Source of the DNA: Microvirga rosea
GTDB taxonomy: Bacteria; Pseudomonadota; Alphaproteobacteria; Rhizobiales; Beijerinckiaceae
Length of the DNA stretch: 64,000 nt
Reading direction: 5' to 3'
Assembly (NCBI RefSeq): GCF_020595095.1
Contig: NZ_JAJDOP010000009.1
Coordinates: 62,001-126,000 of the forward strand
Part shown: one piece after another, positions 8,351-16,056 of the stretch
Position numbering within the stretch: position 1 is the first letter of the stretch
How the letters are laid out: every line of letters starts with the position of its first letter
Made by a program: the position numbers and the translations under genes
The notes under the pieces: model-generated
What the model saw: only the letters and a program-made list of their open reading frames with translations
The model's database searches: none
What the model was told of the DNA's origin: nothing

Positions 8351-8382
8351 CAAAAGAAAGCCCGCTTTCTGTTGGCGGGCTT
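8351..8382 (-). terminator. Intrinsic terminator, minus strand
   Basis: Arms AAGCCCGC (8358-8365) and GCGGGCTT (8375-8382) pair perfectly. On the minus strand the stem is followed by TTCTTTTG, a U-rich tail; on the plus strand no T-run follows. No minus-strand protein gene ends here. It could serve the candidate small RNA, or once have ended the tRNA-Leu transcript. Confidence 0.6.
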
Positions 8383-8460
8383 GAAGAATGACCTATAGGT
8401 CCTGCAGTTTGCGGACCGAGCACAAGGGGGTGTGCGGGGGGCAATTGAAGGTCCGCATAT
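8351..8460 (-). ncRNA. Candidate small non-coding RNA
   Basis: Read on the minus strand, TGCGGACC and GGTCCGCA (8457-8450 and 8417-8410) pair perfectly and enclose an inner GCACA/TGTGC hairpin and runs of six and five C. After a palindrome comes the terminator at 8382-8351. This stem, C-rich loop and terminator order resembles a bacterial small RNA, and C-rich loops could pair with ribosome-binding sites. No promoter was identified and no Rfam family is recognised. Confidence 0.35.
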
Positions 8461-8711
8461 TTGAGATGGGAAGTCCTCGGAATTGCGGCAAGGGCGCAGG
8501 CTATCACGTCTTCGTGTGAGGGGTCAGGGAACCGCCAGTGCTCTACTTTAGCCTCAAAAACACTTGCGTTTTTCGTTCCCTGTTCCTGCCCTTATAGGAA
8601 TCTCTGCAGTGGTTTGCAGGCCAAGCAATTTTTCCTGTGAATCTGTGCTGATACAGGGAGCGCTAAGTGGGTCGTTGCTAAGTTAATGTCGTTCCAATCT
8701 ATGGAGGACAT

Positions 8712-9239
8712 ATGAACCCCAGCTCTGATGTCTTTGGTTGGGCAATCCTAATCGCCACTTTCATTGGTCCGATTGCGGCCGTACTTGTGACGCGGTTTAT
8801 CGATCAGAAGCGCGAAGAGACTCAACGCCGCCTGACCATTTTCCGTACACTTATGGCGACGCGAGCAGCCGGATTAAGTCCGGAGCGGATTGCCGCTCTA
8901 AACATGATCCAAATTGATTTTGCTGGTCATGTTAACGTCCTCGCGGCTTGGCACGGATTGCTCAGCCATTATGGGTCGCCTGTTCCGTCTAATGATAACG
9001 ATGAAGCGTCGTTCTTTAGAGAACGCAATAGATTATCGACTGTTTTGCTCCACGAGATGGCAAAAAAATTGAGCATCAAGATTGAGCAGCTGGATATTCT
9101 TGATCGCGTTTATTATCCGGTCGGCTTGGCTAATCTCGAAACGGAACAGCAGATAATAAGGGCTTTATTTGTGGACATTGCTGCTGGTCGACGAGCGTTG
9201 CCAATTATCGCATACCCGCCTCCAGAAATCAAAGAATAG
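8712..9239 (+). CDS. Membrane-anchored DUF6680-like protein
   Basis: A 175-residue protein with one N-terminal membrane segment (about residues 9-27) and a charged cytoplasmic part. The stretch IFRTLMATRAAGLSPERIAALNMI near residue 42 is, as I recall, the hallmark of the uncharacterised DUF6680 family. Codon use is visibly less GC-biased than in neighbouring genes (for example att, tta, aga), hinting at horizontal acquisition. It sits alone between the GNAT gene and tRNA-Leu. GGAGG precedes the ATG. No function is known, and the family name should be checked by profile search. Confidence 0.72.
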   Translation: MNPSSDVFGWAILIATFIGPIAAVLVTRFIDQKREETQRRLTIFRTLMATRAAGLSPERIAALNMIQIDFAGHVNVLAAWHGLLSHYGSPVPSNDNDEASFFRERNRLSTVLLHEMAKKLSIKIEQLDILDRVYYPVGLANLETEQQIIRALFVDIAAGRRALPIIAYPPPEIKE

Positions 9240-9457
9240 TCCAGTTTTTGGTTCTGCTGGTGCCTGTCGATCGATAGCTCTACTAACGATCGTTATGAGT
9301 CTCAGTGGAGCGGCAGATAACTTAGAAAGTAATTACAGTTGGGCTGGCAGGCTTCGTGGGCGAACCAATCTCCACTTGTAGCGTCTCTCGTAGCGGTTGG
9401 GCGACCGAAACCCCGAAGCACAACGCCTCCTAACGAGCAAGCATTCTCAGCCATGAA

Positions 9458-9543
9458 TGGTGCGGACGGCGGGGGTCGAACCCGCACGGGCATAGCCCGA
9501 GGGATTTTAAGTCCCTTGCGTCTACCGGTTTCGCCACGTCCGC
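9458..9543 (-). tRNA. tRNA-Leu (UAA)
   Basis: The minus strand reads GCGGACGTGGCG at the 5' end and pairs with GTCCGC before an encoded A-CCA. The anticodon loop CTTAAAA gives anticodon UAA, and the long variable arm fits a class II leucine tRNA. The T arm GGGTTCGACCC is present. Length with CCA is 86 bases. Confidence 0.95.
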
Positions 9544-9616
9544 ATGCAGGTTTGACGGTTATCGGGCTGCGCCGAGGAGCGCAAGCCCATCTGAGCCAGC
9601 GAGCCGGCGAAATCGG

Positions 9617-10795
9617 CTAACCGCGGTGGCCATAAAGCCAAGCGTAGCGCTCGGTCATGCCGACCGGTCCGAGATGCCGGATCACGCGATCGCGTCCGAA
9701 GGCCACGAGATTCCGGGCATGATAGATCTGGCCGTTGCGACGGGCCTGTTCCTGGACTTTTTTGGCTCTGTCGCGACGTCCCTGCTCATACGTTTTCAGG
9801 CTCTGCACGATATCGGATCGCGGATCCCGCACGAGCGTTCCGAGAAGCGCCGCATCCTCGATCGCGAGGGCAGCCCCCTGCGCCAGGAAGGGCAGGACGG
9901 GATGGGCCGCATCACCCAGGAGGGCGATCCTCCCCTTCGCCATTGGACCAACCGGGTGATCGAACAGGGACCAGCGAAGCCATTCCCCCGCGCCGGCGAG
10001 AAGCTCGCGCAACAAAGGGGCGGCGGATCGGTAATGCGTCAGCAGCGCCTCCCGTTGTCCAGGAGCCGCCCAGCCCTCCACGGGCGTGTCGCTTTTCTCG
10101 ATGGCCACGATGTTGATCAGCCGCCCGCCCGCGACCGGATAGTGAACCACATGACCCTTGGGGCCGAGCCACAGGCCGGTCTCGTTTCCGGCAAGCTCCG
10201 CCGGGGCGAGATGGCGCTCGATGGTGGTGCGCCAGGCGATGGCGTTGCGGAAGGTCGGTGCGGCCGTGTCGCCGAGGGAATGGCGGAGCTTCGACCAGAC
10301 GCCGTCCGCACCGATCACGGCGTCGGCCGTCAACGTATCGCGGGATTGGCTGGACGTCATGGTCAGGCTTGCGTCATCCGGCCCGTCGACGACACCCTCC
10401 ACCGTCCGGCCCATGACGATCCGGATGTTCGGCAGGGAGCGTACGGCGTCGAGGAGAACGGTCTGGAGGTCGGCCCGGTGCACGACCCAGTAGGGGGCGT
10501 CGAAGCGCCCACGCATGAAGTCGCCAAGGGCAATCCGCCCAATTTCGCGGCCGGTGCGAAGGGTCCGGATGCGAACCCGCTCCGGCTCCGTCACCACGCG
10601 ACGAAGCGCAGCGCCCAAACCAAGCTCGAGGAGAATACGGCTTGCGTTCGGGGAAAGCTGCAAGCCGGCCCCAACCTCCGTGAAGCCGGTGCGCCGTTCG
10701 ACGAGCGTCACCTCATGGCCCAGGCGGGCGAGGGTGAGGGCGGTCGTGAGTCCCCCGATGCCGGCCCCGACAACCGCGAAGGATCGAGAGTTCAC
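9617..10795 (-). CDS. FAD-dependent aromatic-ring monooxygenase (salicylate hydroxylase-like)
   Basis: A 392-residue group A flavoprotein monooxygenase, which hydroxylates aromatic or quinone-like substrates with NAD(P)H and oxygen. It shows the FAD dinucleotide fold VVGAGIGGLTTALTLARLG at the N-terminus, the ADAVIGADGVWS (DG) motif mid-protein and RIALLGDAAHPVLPF (GD motif) near residue 285. The start is taken as GTG at 10795: GTGA overlaps the stop of the upstream zinc-finger gene by 4 bases, a translational-coupling arrangement, and it places the FAD motif at the extreme N-terminus. The substrate is unknown. Confidence 0.85.
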   Translation of the reverse strand: MNSRSFAVVGAGIGGLTTALTLARLGHEVTLVERRTGFTEVGAGLQLSPNASRILLELGLGAALRRVVTEPERVRIRTLRTGREIGRIALGDFMRGRFDAPYWVVHRADLQTVLLDAVRSLPNIRIVMGRTVEGVVDGPDDASLTMTSSQSRDTLTADAVIGADGVWSKLRHSLGDTAAPTFRNAIAWRTTIERHLAPAELAGNETGLWLGPKGHVVHYPVAGGRLINIVAIEKSDTPVEGWAAPGQREALLTHYRSAAPLLRELLAGAGEWLRWSLFDHPVGPMAKGRIALLGDAAHPVLPFLAQGAALAIEDAALLGTLVRDPRSDIVQSLKTYEQGRRDRAKKVQEQARRNGQIYHARNLVAFGRDRVIRHLGPVGMTERYAWLYGHRG

Positions 10796-11067
10796 CGGGC
10801 GGGATGAGGAATGTCGGCAGCGATCTCGGGCTCGTCCCAACGGCATTCGGCCGGGCGGGCGTCAAAAGTCTTCAGGGACGGATCGTATTTGTACAGGGTC
10901 GAGCAATAGGAACAGATCACCTCCGAATCCCGCCCCATGTCGAGGAAGATGTGGGGGTGATCGAACGGGGGCTTCGCGCCGATGCACATGAACTCCTTCG
11001 AGCCCACGTGAATCACGGGAACGCCCGGCTCGTTGTGGAAGTGAGGGGTGCCTTTGTTCTCAGCCAT
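10792..11067 (-). CDS. CHCC zinc-finger protein, NdufS6-like
   Basis: A 91-residue protein with a single CHCC zinc site: Cys in FMCIGAK, His in FDHPHIF and the pair VICSYC. The pattern C...HP.(I/Y)....C.YC resembles the C-terminal zinc domain of NdufS6, the mitochondrial complex I accessory subunit, whose homologue is part of complex I in alphaproteobacteria such as Paracoccus. Its stop overlaps the start of the FAD monooxygenase, so the two are probably one transcript. Role in complex I assembly or stability is inferred from the family. Confidence 0.85.
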   Translation of the reverse strand: MAENKGTPHFHNEPGVPVIHVGSKEFMCIGAKPPFDHPHIFLDMGRDSEVICSYCSTLYKYDPSLKTFDARPAECRWDEPEIAADIPHPAR

Positions 11068-11258
11068 CGCCGTTGCTCTGAACCTATCCGATTGGCGCGC
11101 ACCATAATGGCGGATCGTTCATGCGCCTAGTGGCTTTTGCAGGATGTCGCGCCCTATTCGCCGGGGCCGGAAAGCCCAGGCGCTTTCAGCATTTGCATGA
11201 AGGCCGCAGCCTGCCTTAGGGTGCGCCGGACTGTCCCACCCCTCATTCATCCGGACCC

Positions 11259-12023
11259 ATGCGCTTTTTCAATTCCGACGGCGTCAGCATCGCCTATGTC
11301 GACATCGCTCCCGAAGGTGGGCAAGGCGAGCCGATTCTCCTCATCCATGGATTTGCATCCAACCACACCGTCAACTGGGTCAATACGCTCTGGGTCAAGT
11401 CGCTGACCCGGGCAGGGTATCGGGTTGTCGCCCTCGACAATCGTGGGCACGGGCAGAGCGAGAAGCTCTACCAGCCCGAAGCCTACGACTCGTACAAGAT
11501 GGCTGCGGATGCCCGTCGGCTCCTCGATCACCTGGAGATCGAGAAAGCCGATGTGATGGGCTATTCCATGGGCGCGCGGATCACGGCCCATCTGGCCCTT
11601 TCGGCTCCCGAGCGGATGCGATCGGCCATTCTCGGCGGCCTCGGAATTCATCTGGTCGAGGGCGTCGGACTTCCCTTGGGCATCGCCGATGCCATGGAGG
11701 TTCCGTCGCTGGACGATCTGACCGATCCCATGCAGCGGATGTTCCGGGCTTTCGCCGAGCAGACGAAGAGTGACCTGAGGGCGCTCGCGGCCTGCATCCG
11801 CGGTTCCCGACAAGTGCTCACACGCGAAGAGGTCTCGTCGATCCGCCTTCCGACGCTGGTCGCCGTCGGGACGAAGGACGACGTTTCAGGATCAGGTCCG
11901 GAGCTGGCTGCCCTCATCCCGAACGCGGTGGCGCTCGATATCCCTGGACGGGACCATAACTTGGCGGTCGGCGATCGTGTTCACAAGCAAGGGGTTCTCG
12001 ACTTCCTCGCCCAGAGACCCTGA
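11259..12023 (+). CDS. Alpha/beta hydrolase
   Basis: A 254-residue cytoplasmic alpha/beta-hydrolase. The oxyanion segment ILLIHGFASN is near residue 27, the nucleophile elbow is GYSMGA (Ser near residue 101), and the catalytic His sits in GRDHNLA near the C-terminus. VALDNRGHGQSEK is the usual strand after the lid-preceding loop. There is no signal peptide. It is a monocistronic gene between a divergent zinc-finger gene and a methyltransferase. Substrate unknown (ester, lactone or similar). Confidence 0.87.
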   Translation: MRFFNSDGVSIAYVDIAPEGGQGEPILLIHGFASNHTVNWVNTLWVKSLTRAGYRVVALDNRGHGQSEKLYQPEAYDSYKMAADARRLLDHLEIEKADVMGYSMGARITAHLALSAPERMRSAILGGLGIHLVEGVGLPLGIADAMEVPSLDDLTDPMQRMFRAFAEQTKSDLRALAACIRGSRQVLTREEVSSIRLPTLVAVGTKDDVSGSGPELAALIPNAVALDIPGRDHNLAVGDRVHKQGVLDFLAQRP

Positions 12024-12190
12024 GCCGTTCATGAGATAAATCAGGAAGTTCAGGCTCTTAAGGCGCATTGTTCTGTTTCTGATTCACGCGCCGGAAATGG
12101 TTTCCAACCCTTGCTTCAAAGCTCAGCAAACGGGATTAACGCCTTGATAGCACAGCGGATTGCGGCATCTATCAGGGAAAGGGAGGTCGG

Positions 12191-12712
12191 ATGACCCGGC
12201 TCGACAGCGCCATTCGCCGGCTTACGGCTCAGCGGGATCTCCTCGATTGGGCAACCCGCGTTGTCGCGCCGACCGGTCTGGTGCTGGAGCTCGGCCTCGG
12301 CAATGGACGCACCTACGATCATCTGCGGGCCCGCCTTCCGGGGCGGGAAATCTATGTCTTCGAGCGGTTGCCGGCCGCCCATCCGGATTGTCTGCCGGCG
12401 CCCGAATATCTGATCGTCGGCGACATCTTCGAGACCCTCCCTGTCTTCATCGCGAAAATCGGCAGGGGCCGCGCCGCGCTGGTTCACGCCGATATCGGCT
12501 CCGGCGACGAGAGTCTCAACCGCGAGGTTGCCCTGCGGATGTCTCCGCTCTTGGACGAGCTTCTGCAGCCGCAAGGGCTGCTCCTTGCGGACCGCGCATT
12601 CGCGTTGCCGCATTGCGAGGACGTGACCGAGGAAACCGGCATCGCAAAGGGCCGCTACTACGTTTATCGCCGCCGGAACGAGGCGGGGCGGGCAGGTATT
12701 AGCGCCCAGTGA
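12191..12712 (+). CDS. Class I SAM-dependent methyltransferase
   Basis: A 173-residue protein with the SAM-binding motif VLELGLGNGRTYDHL near residue 31, then YVFERLPAAHP as the acidic second strand end and LVHADIGSGDE near residue 95. It resembles a small family of stand-alone methyltransferases common in alphaproteobacteria (Methyltransf_17-like). There is no substrate-binding domain beyond the core. Its 3' end overlaps the convergent enoyl-CoA hydratase gene by 14 bases. The methyl acceptor is not known. Confidence 0.75.
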   Translation: MTRLDSAIRRLTAQRDLLDWATRVVAPTGLVLELGLGNGRTYDHLRARLPGREIYVFERLPAAHPDCLPAPEYLIVGDIFETLPVFIAKIGRGRAALVHADIGSGDESLNREVALRMSPLLDELLQPQGLLLADRAFALPHCEDVTEETGIAKGRYYVYRRRNEAGRAGISAQ

Positions 12713-13499
12713 AAGTCGGCTGGCGCTTCTCGAGAAACGCCGTCCGCCCTTCGACGGCGTCGGCACTGTCGAAGCAGGCATCCGCCAGGGCGACGGGATC
12801 GACGTTCGGGTCCGCAACGCCAAGCGCCGCGTCGATGGCCGCCTTGGCGGCCCGGATCGTCAGGGGAGCGTTTCGGGCAATCTCGGCTGCGGTCGCCAGG
12901 ACCGTCGCGGCGAGATCGGCATCGGACACGACCTGCTGCACGACGCCCAGCCGCTCCGCTTCCGCCGCCCCGATGCGCCGGGCCGTGTAGAACAGGCTCC
13001 GCGCAGCAGGGCCGCCGATGGCCGCCGTGACAAGCCGCATGGCGCCGGGCGGGTATCCGACACCGAGCTTCGCCGCCGGAATCCCGAACACCGCATTGTC
13101 GGCCGCGATACGAAGGTCGCAAGCCAGGGCCAGGCCCAGTCCGCCGCCGAGGCAGAAGCTGCGAATCATCGCGATAACGGGTTTCGAGCAATGGGCCACG
13201 GCCCAGAACGCGGCCTCGTTCGCAGCCTCGTAGAGCCGGCCGCCCGTTGCATCGGCGCGCACCGTCTCGAACTCCGAGATGTCGGCCCCCGAAGCGAAGG
13301 CCCCGTGTCCCGCGCCGCGCAGGATGATGGCGCGCACACGCTCGTCTCCGTCGAGGGAAGCCATGATGGCCGGCAAGGCCTTCCACATCCCGAGATCGAT
13401 GGCGTTGCGCTTTTCCGGGTTGTCGATGGCGATGGTGGCGACAGCCCCGTCGTAGGACAGGACAAGTTTCGAGGATGGCGATGAAAAATGGGCAGGCAT
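12699..13499 (-). CDS. Enoyl-CoA hydratase/isomerase family protein
   Basis: A 266-residue crotonase-fold enzyme acting on acyl-CoA thioesters. The CoA/oxyanion segments are ASGADISEF near residue 70 and SFCLGGGLGLALACDLRIA near 115, followed by FGIPAAKLGVGYPPG. The usual catalytic glutamates of true hydratases are not evident at the expected places (LGVGYPPG replaces the typical E-containing loop), so it may be an isomerase or another crotonase activity. It is monocistronic and divergent from cysE. Confidence 0.85.
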   Translation of the reverse strand: MPAHFSSPSSKLVLSYDGAVATIAIDNPEKRNAIDLGMWKALPAIMASLDGDERVRAIILRGAGHGAFASGADISEFETVRADATGGRLYEAANEAAFWAVAHCSKPVIAMIRSFCLGGGLGLALACDLRIAADNAVFGIPAAKLGVGYPPGAMRLVTAAIGGPAARSLFYTARRIGAAEAERLGVVQQVVSDADLAATVLATAAEIARNAPLTIRAAKAAIDAALGVADPNVDPVALADACFDSADAVEGRTAFLEKRQPTFTGR

Positions 13500-13572
13500 G
13501 CGATTTCAGATCTAGGGGAATGGAGAGGACACCCCTATTTATGCTAGTTCGAACGGCCCCGGCAGGGAGAAC

Positions 13573-14412
13573 ATGATGACTCAGGCGTGGATGAAACCAG
13601 GATCTTCTGACCATCTGGCCGGAACCGTGGATCCCCTGTGGGACCGTCTGCGCGAGGAAGCCGAGGCGCTCGTTCATGACGAACCCGCCATGGGGGCGAT
13701 CGCGCTGGGGACCGTGCTTCAGCAGCCGAGCCTGGATGCGGCGGTGATCCACCGGGTCGCGACCCGGCTCGGTCATCCGGCCCTCGGAACCGATATCATC
13801 GAGCAAACCTACCTTGAGGCCCTCTCCGAGGAGCCTGCGATATCGGAGGCTTTTCGGGCCGATATCCGCGCCGTTTTGGACCGGGACCCGGCAACCACCC
13901 GCGTGATCGAGCCCGTTCTCTATTTCAAAGGCTTCCACGCCATTCAAACGCATCGCCTCGCCCATTGGCTCTGGCATCGGGGACGGCAGGATTTCGCCCT
14001 TTATCTTCAAAGCCGGTCATCCGAGGTCTTTCAAACGGACATCCATCCCGCCGCGCAAATCGGCCGGGGCATCTTTCTCGATCACGCCACCGGTCTGGTT
14101 GTGGGTTCGACCGCCGTCATCGAGGATGACGTTTCGCTTCTCCAGAACGTGACGCTCGGCGGAACCGGGAAGGAGCGGGGAGATCGTCACCCCAAGATTC
14201 GGCACGGCGTGCTGATCGGCGCCGGAGCCAAGATTCTGGGCAACATCGAAGTGGGCCACTGCGCCCGGGTGTCGGCGGGATCGGTAGTGCTCAAGCCCGT
14301 TCCACACAACGCCACGGTCGCGGGCGTTCCGGCCAAGGTGATCGGAAGCGCCGGCTGTGCCGAGCCTGCCCGTTCCATGGACCATTTCCTGAGGGAGATG
14401 GAAGGCATCTGA
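13573..14412 (+). CDS. cysE: Serine O-acetyltransferase
   Basis: First step of cysteine synthesis: acetyl-CoA plus serine gives O-acetylserine. The 279-residue length matches CysE. An N-terminal helical domain (to about residue 140) precedes a left-handed beta-helix with hexapeptide repeats (IHPAAQIGRGIFLDHATG, AVIEDDVSLLQNVTLGGTGK). DRHPKIRHGVLIGAGAKILG and AGVPAKVIG are signature stretches, including the His residues of the active site. ATG at 13573, with another ATG one codon later. A hairpin follows the stop. Probably expressed alone or with the DUF3126 gene. Confidence 0.95.
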   Translation: MMTQAWMKPGSSDHLAGTVDPLWDRLREEAEALVHDEPAMGAIALGTVLQQPSLDAAVIHRVATRLGHPALGTDIIEQTYLEALSEEPAISEAFRADIRAVLDRDPATTRVIEPVLYFKGFHAIQTHRLAHWLWHRGRQDFALYLQSRSSEVFQTDIHPAAQIGRGIFLDHATGLVVGSTAVIEDDVSLLQNVTLGGTGKERGDRHPKIRHGVLIGAGAKILGNIEVGHCARVSAGSVVLKPVPHNATVAGVPAKVIGSAGCAEPARSMDHFLREMEGI

Positions 14413-14435
14413 CGCCGCTTTTCTTCGGAGCGGAC

Positions 14436-14458
14436 CCAACGCGGCTTGCCCGCGTTGG
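14436..14458. other. Hairpin between cysE and the DUF3126 gene
   Basis: Arms CCAACGCGG (14436-14444) and CCGCGTTGG (14450-14458) pair perfectly around 5 bases. No T-run follows on either strand, so it may stabilise the cysE mRNA end rather than terminate. Confidence 0.4.
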
Positions 14459-14506
14459 CCCGGCATGGCAAGTGCTGCATCCATGCAAATGAAGAAAGGA
14501 CAAGCG

Positions 14507-14719
14507 GTGGACAAAACGGAGATGGCGAAAGTCGAGCAATATCTGCGCCAGACTTTTGCGAATCACTCGATCCGCGTGGTCGGTCGTCCCAAGAAGACCG
14601 ATTCGGCTGAAGTTTATATCGGCGAAGAGTTCGTTGGCGTTCTTTTCGTGGACGACGAGGACGGCGATCGCTCCTTCAACTTCACCATGGCGATCCTCGA
14701 TACGGACCTTGAGGACTGA
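14507..14719 (+). CDS. DUF3126 family protein
   Basis: A 70-residue cytoplasmic protein of the alphaproteobacterial DUF3126 family, function unknown. The body MAKVEQYLRQTF...RPKKTDSAEVYIGEEFVGVLFVDDEDGD...ILDTDLED is characteristic. I place the start at GTG 14507, six bases after AAAGGA (14495-14500); an upstream ATG at 14465 would add 14 unconserved residues. It follows cysE by about 95 bases with a weak hairpin between, and a conserved link to cysteine metabolism is only suggested by position. Confidence 0.85.
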   Translation: MDKTEMAKVEQYLRQTFANHSIRVVGRPKKTDSAEVYIGEEFVGVLFVDDEDGDRSFNFTMAILDTDLED

Positions 14720-14727
14720 TTGCTCCC

Positions 14728-14749
14728 GGCAAGCCAAGCTTGGCTTGCC
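14728..14749. repeat. Perfect 22-bp palindrome
   Basis: A self-complementary sequence of 11-base half sites, GGCAAGCCAAG followed directly by its complement, lies 9 bases after the DUF3126 stop codon. It could be a processing or stability hairpin, or the binding site of a dimeric protein. Confidence 0.6.
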
Positions 14750-14768
14750 CTGTGATTATCCTGATTAT

Positions 14769-14794
14769 GGGCTGGCCGCTGCGCCGGCCCTTTT
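14769..14794 (+). terminator. Intrinsic terminator after the DUF3126 gene
   Basis: Arms GGGCTGGC (14769-14776) and GCCGGCCC (14783-14790) pair with one G-U wobble and are followed by TTTT. It separates DUF3126 from the carbonic anhydrase gene 30 bases further on. Confidence 0.8.
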
Positions 14795-14823
14795 CACATG
14801 AGCTTTTCGCACGAGAGTGAGCC

Positions 14824-15354
14824 ATGCCGATCTACAGTCTCGACGATCGTATCCCTGCCTTGCCCGAGCCCGGACGATTCTGGGTTGCTCCCGATGCCCA
14901 TGTGATCGGCAGCGTCCGCCTTGGGGTCGATGTGGGTATCTGGTTCGGGGCCGTTCTTCGCGGAGACAACGAGCTGATCGAGATCGGAGACGGAACGAAT
15001 ATCCAGGAGGGCTCTCTGCTTCACACCGATCCCGGGGCCCCTTTGAGCGTCGGCCCAGGCTGCACCATCGGTCACCATGCCATCCTTCATGGATGCACGA
15101 TCGGACCGAACAGCCTCGTGGGAATGGGTGCGACGATCCTGAACCGGGCGCGAATCGGAGCGAATTCCATCGTGGGCGCCAACGCGCTCGTGACGGAAGG
15201 GAAGGAATTTCCCGACAACGCCCTGATCGTGGGCGCGCCGGCACGGGTCATTCGGGCGCTCGACGAGGGGTCGATCGAGCGCCTGAGAGCGTCAGCGCTG
15301 GGTTACGTGGCGAATTGGAAGCGTTTTGCCGCAGGGTTGAGGCGGATCGACTGA
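14824..15354 (+). CDS. Gamma carbonic anhydrase family protein
   Basis: A 176-residue left-handed beta-helix protein of the gamma-carbonic-anhydrase/YrdA/PaaY group. Hexapeptide repeats run from about residue 20 to 130. The three metal-binding histidines are in SLLHTD and in GHHAILHG. NIQEGS before the first histidine and IVGAPARVIR near the end are family signatures. Family members hydrate CO2 or serve as thioesterase-like or complex I-associated proteins; which applies here is unknown. The start is close behind a terminator, so its promoter must lie in or around the hairpin region. Confidence 0.9.
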   Translation: MPIYSLDDRIPALPEPGRFWVAPDAHVIGSVRLGVDVGIWFGAVLRGDNELIEIGDGTNIQEGSLLHTDPGAPLSVGPGCTIGHHAILHGCTIGPNSLVGMGATILNRARIGANSIVGANALVTEGKEFPDNALIVGAPARVIRALDEGSIERLRASALGYVANWKRFAAGLRRID

Positions 15355-15366
15355 TCCGCCCTGTTC

Positions 15367-16056
15367 TTAGCGATTCGCTGTCGTGGTCGGAGAGCTGATC
15401 GTCGGCGAGGTGATGCCGCCGAGCGAAACCCAACCGGTTGCCGCCTGGCTTTCGCGCTTGATGTAGACGTAACCGGTCCGGTCCCAGGGAAGGACGGACG
15501 ACGTCTTGTTGTCGAGCACGTAGTCGCCCTGATTCGTGCGGACCAGCAGCACGGCATGGCCTTCGCCCAGCTCGTCGATCACCACCGTCATGCGCATGGC
15601 GCGGCGGGGGAGGCCACTCTCGGCAAGGATGCGGCGCTTCAGGAGCTGGAAGTCCTCGCAATCGCCCTTTCCGTCATCCGGGAAGCCCCAGATGTCGACA
15701 ACGCCCCAATGGTCGGCGTCCGTGACGGCTTTCACGTTCGCGTTCACCCGCTGATTCACCGAGGTAATCAGCTTCCACACCTGGGGGGTGAGCTCGATGG
15801 TCTGAGGTTCGGCCGTGTTGACCGCGCATTCGGCAGGAAAGTTCTCGCAGAACTTCACCCATCCGAGGATCGGCTTCGCGCTGCCCATATCGGTGATGCT
15901 GTGGGCCGCAGGAGGGAGCGAAGCTAGGGTCTGTGCTTCGGCAAGACCGGCCGGAGCCAGAAGTGCAAGGCCAAAAAGGGCCGTGCGAACGAATTTGGAT
16001 GAAGAAATCGACTTTGTCGCGTGATCAAAGAGATTTTTGAAATAATCCTGCCGCAT
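15367..16056 (-). CDS. LapG-like transglutaminase-fold cysteine peptidase (BTLCP)
   Basis: A periplasmic cysteine peptidase of the bacterial transglutaminase-like (DUF920) family; the characterised member LapG cleaves biofilm adhesins. About 229 residues from the ATG at 16056, with a signal segment ending LAEA|Q. The catalytic triad is visible as Cys in GKGDCEDFQLLK, His in LGEGHAVLLV and Asp in YVLDNKT. An in-frame TTG at 16116 would extend the N-terminus but through a likely promoter. No lapD or large adhesin gene is nearby, so its substrate is not shown. Converges with the gamma-CA gene. Confidence 0.88.
   Translation of the reverse strand: MRQDYFKNLFDHATKSISSSKFVRTALFGLALLAPAGLAEAQTLASLPPAAHSITDMGSAKPILGWVKFCENFPAECAVNTAEPQTIELTPQVWKLITSVNQRVNANVKAVTDADHWGVVDIWGFPDDGKGDCEDFQLLKRRILAESGLPRRAMRMTVVIDELGEGHAVLLVRTNQGDYVLDNKTSSVLPWDRTGYVYIKRESQAATGWVSLGGITSPTISSPTTTANR

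Larger units (their letters stand above)
8219..8711. other. Long non-coding interval before the DUF6680-like gene
   Basis: No convincing protein gene in about 490 bases. It contains the perfect 12-bp palindrome GACCTATAGGTC (8390-8401), nested inverted repeats at 8410-8457 and a terminator-like hairpin at 8351-8382, described separately. From about 8520 the base composition drops toward that of the DUF6680-like gene. GGAGG lies shortly before the ATG at 8712. Confidence 0.5.

Noticed and set aside
8400..9543. Integration-site duplication of the tRNA-Leu 3' end
   Set aside because: I compared the last 20 bases of the tRNA gene with the bases to the left of the DUF6680-like gene; only loose similarity around GTCCGCA was found, and no integrase is present.
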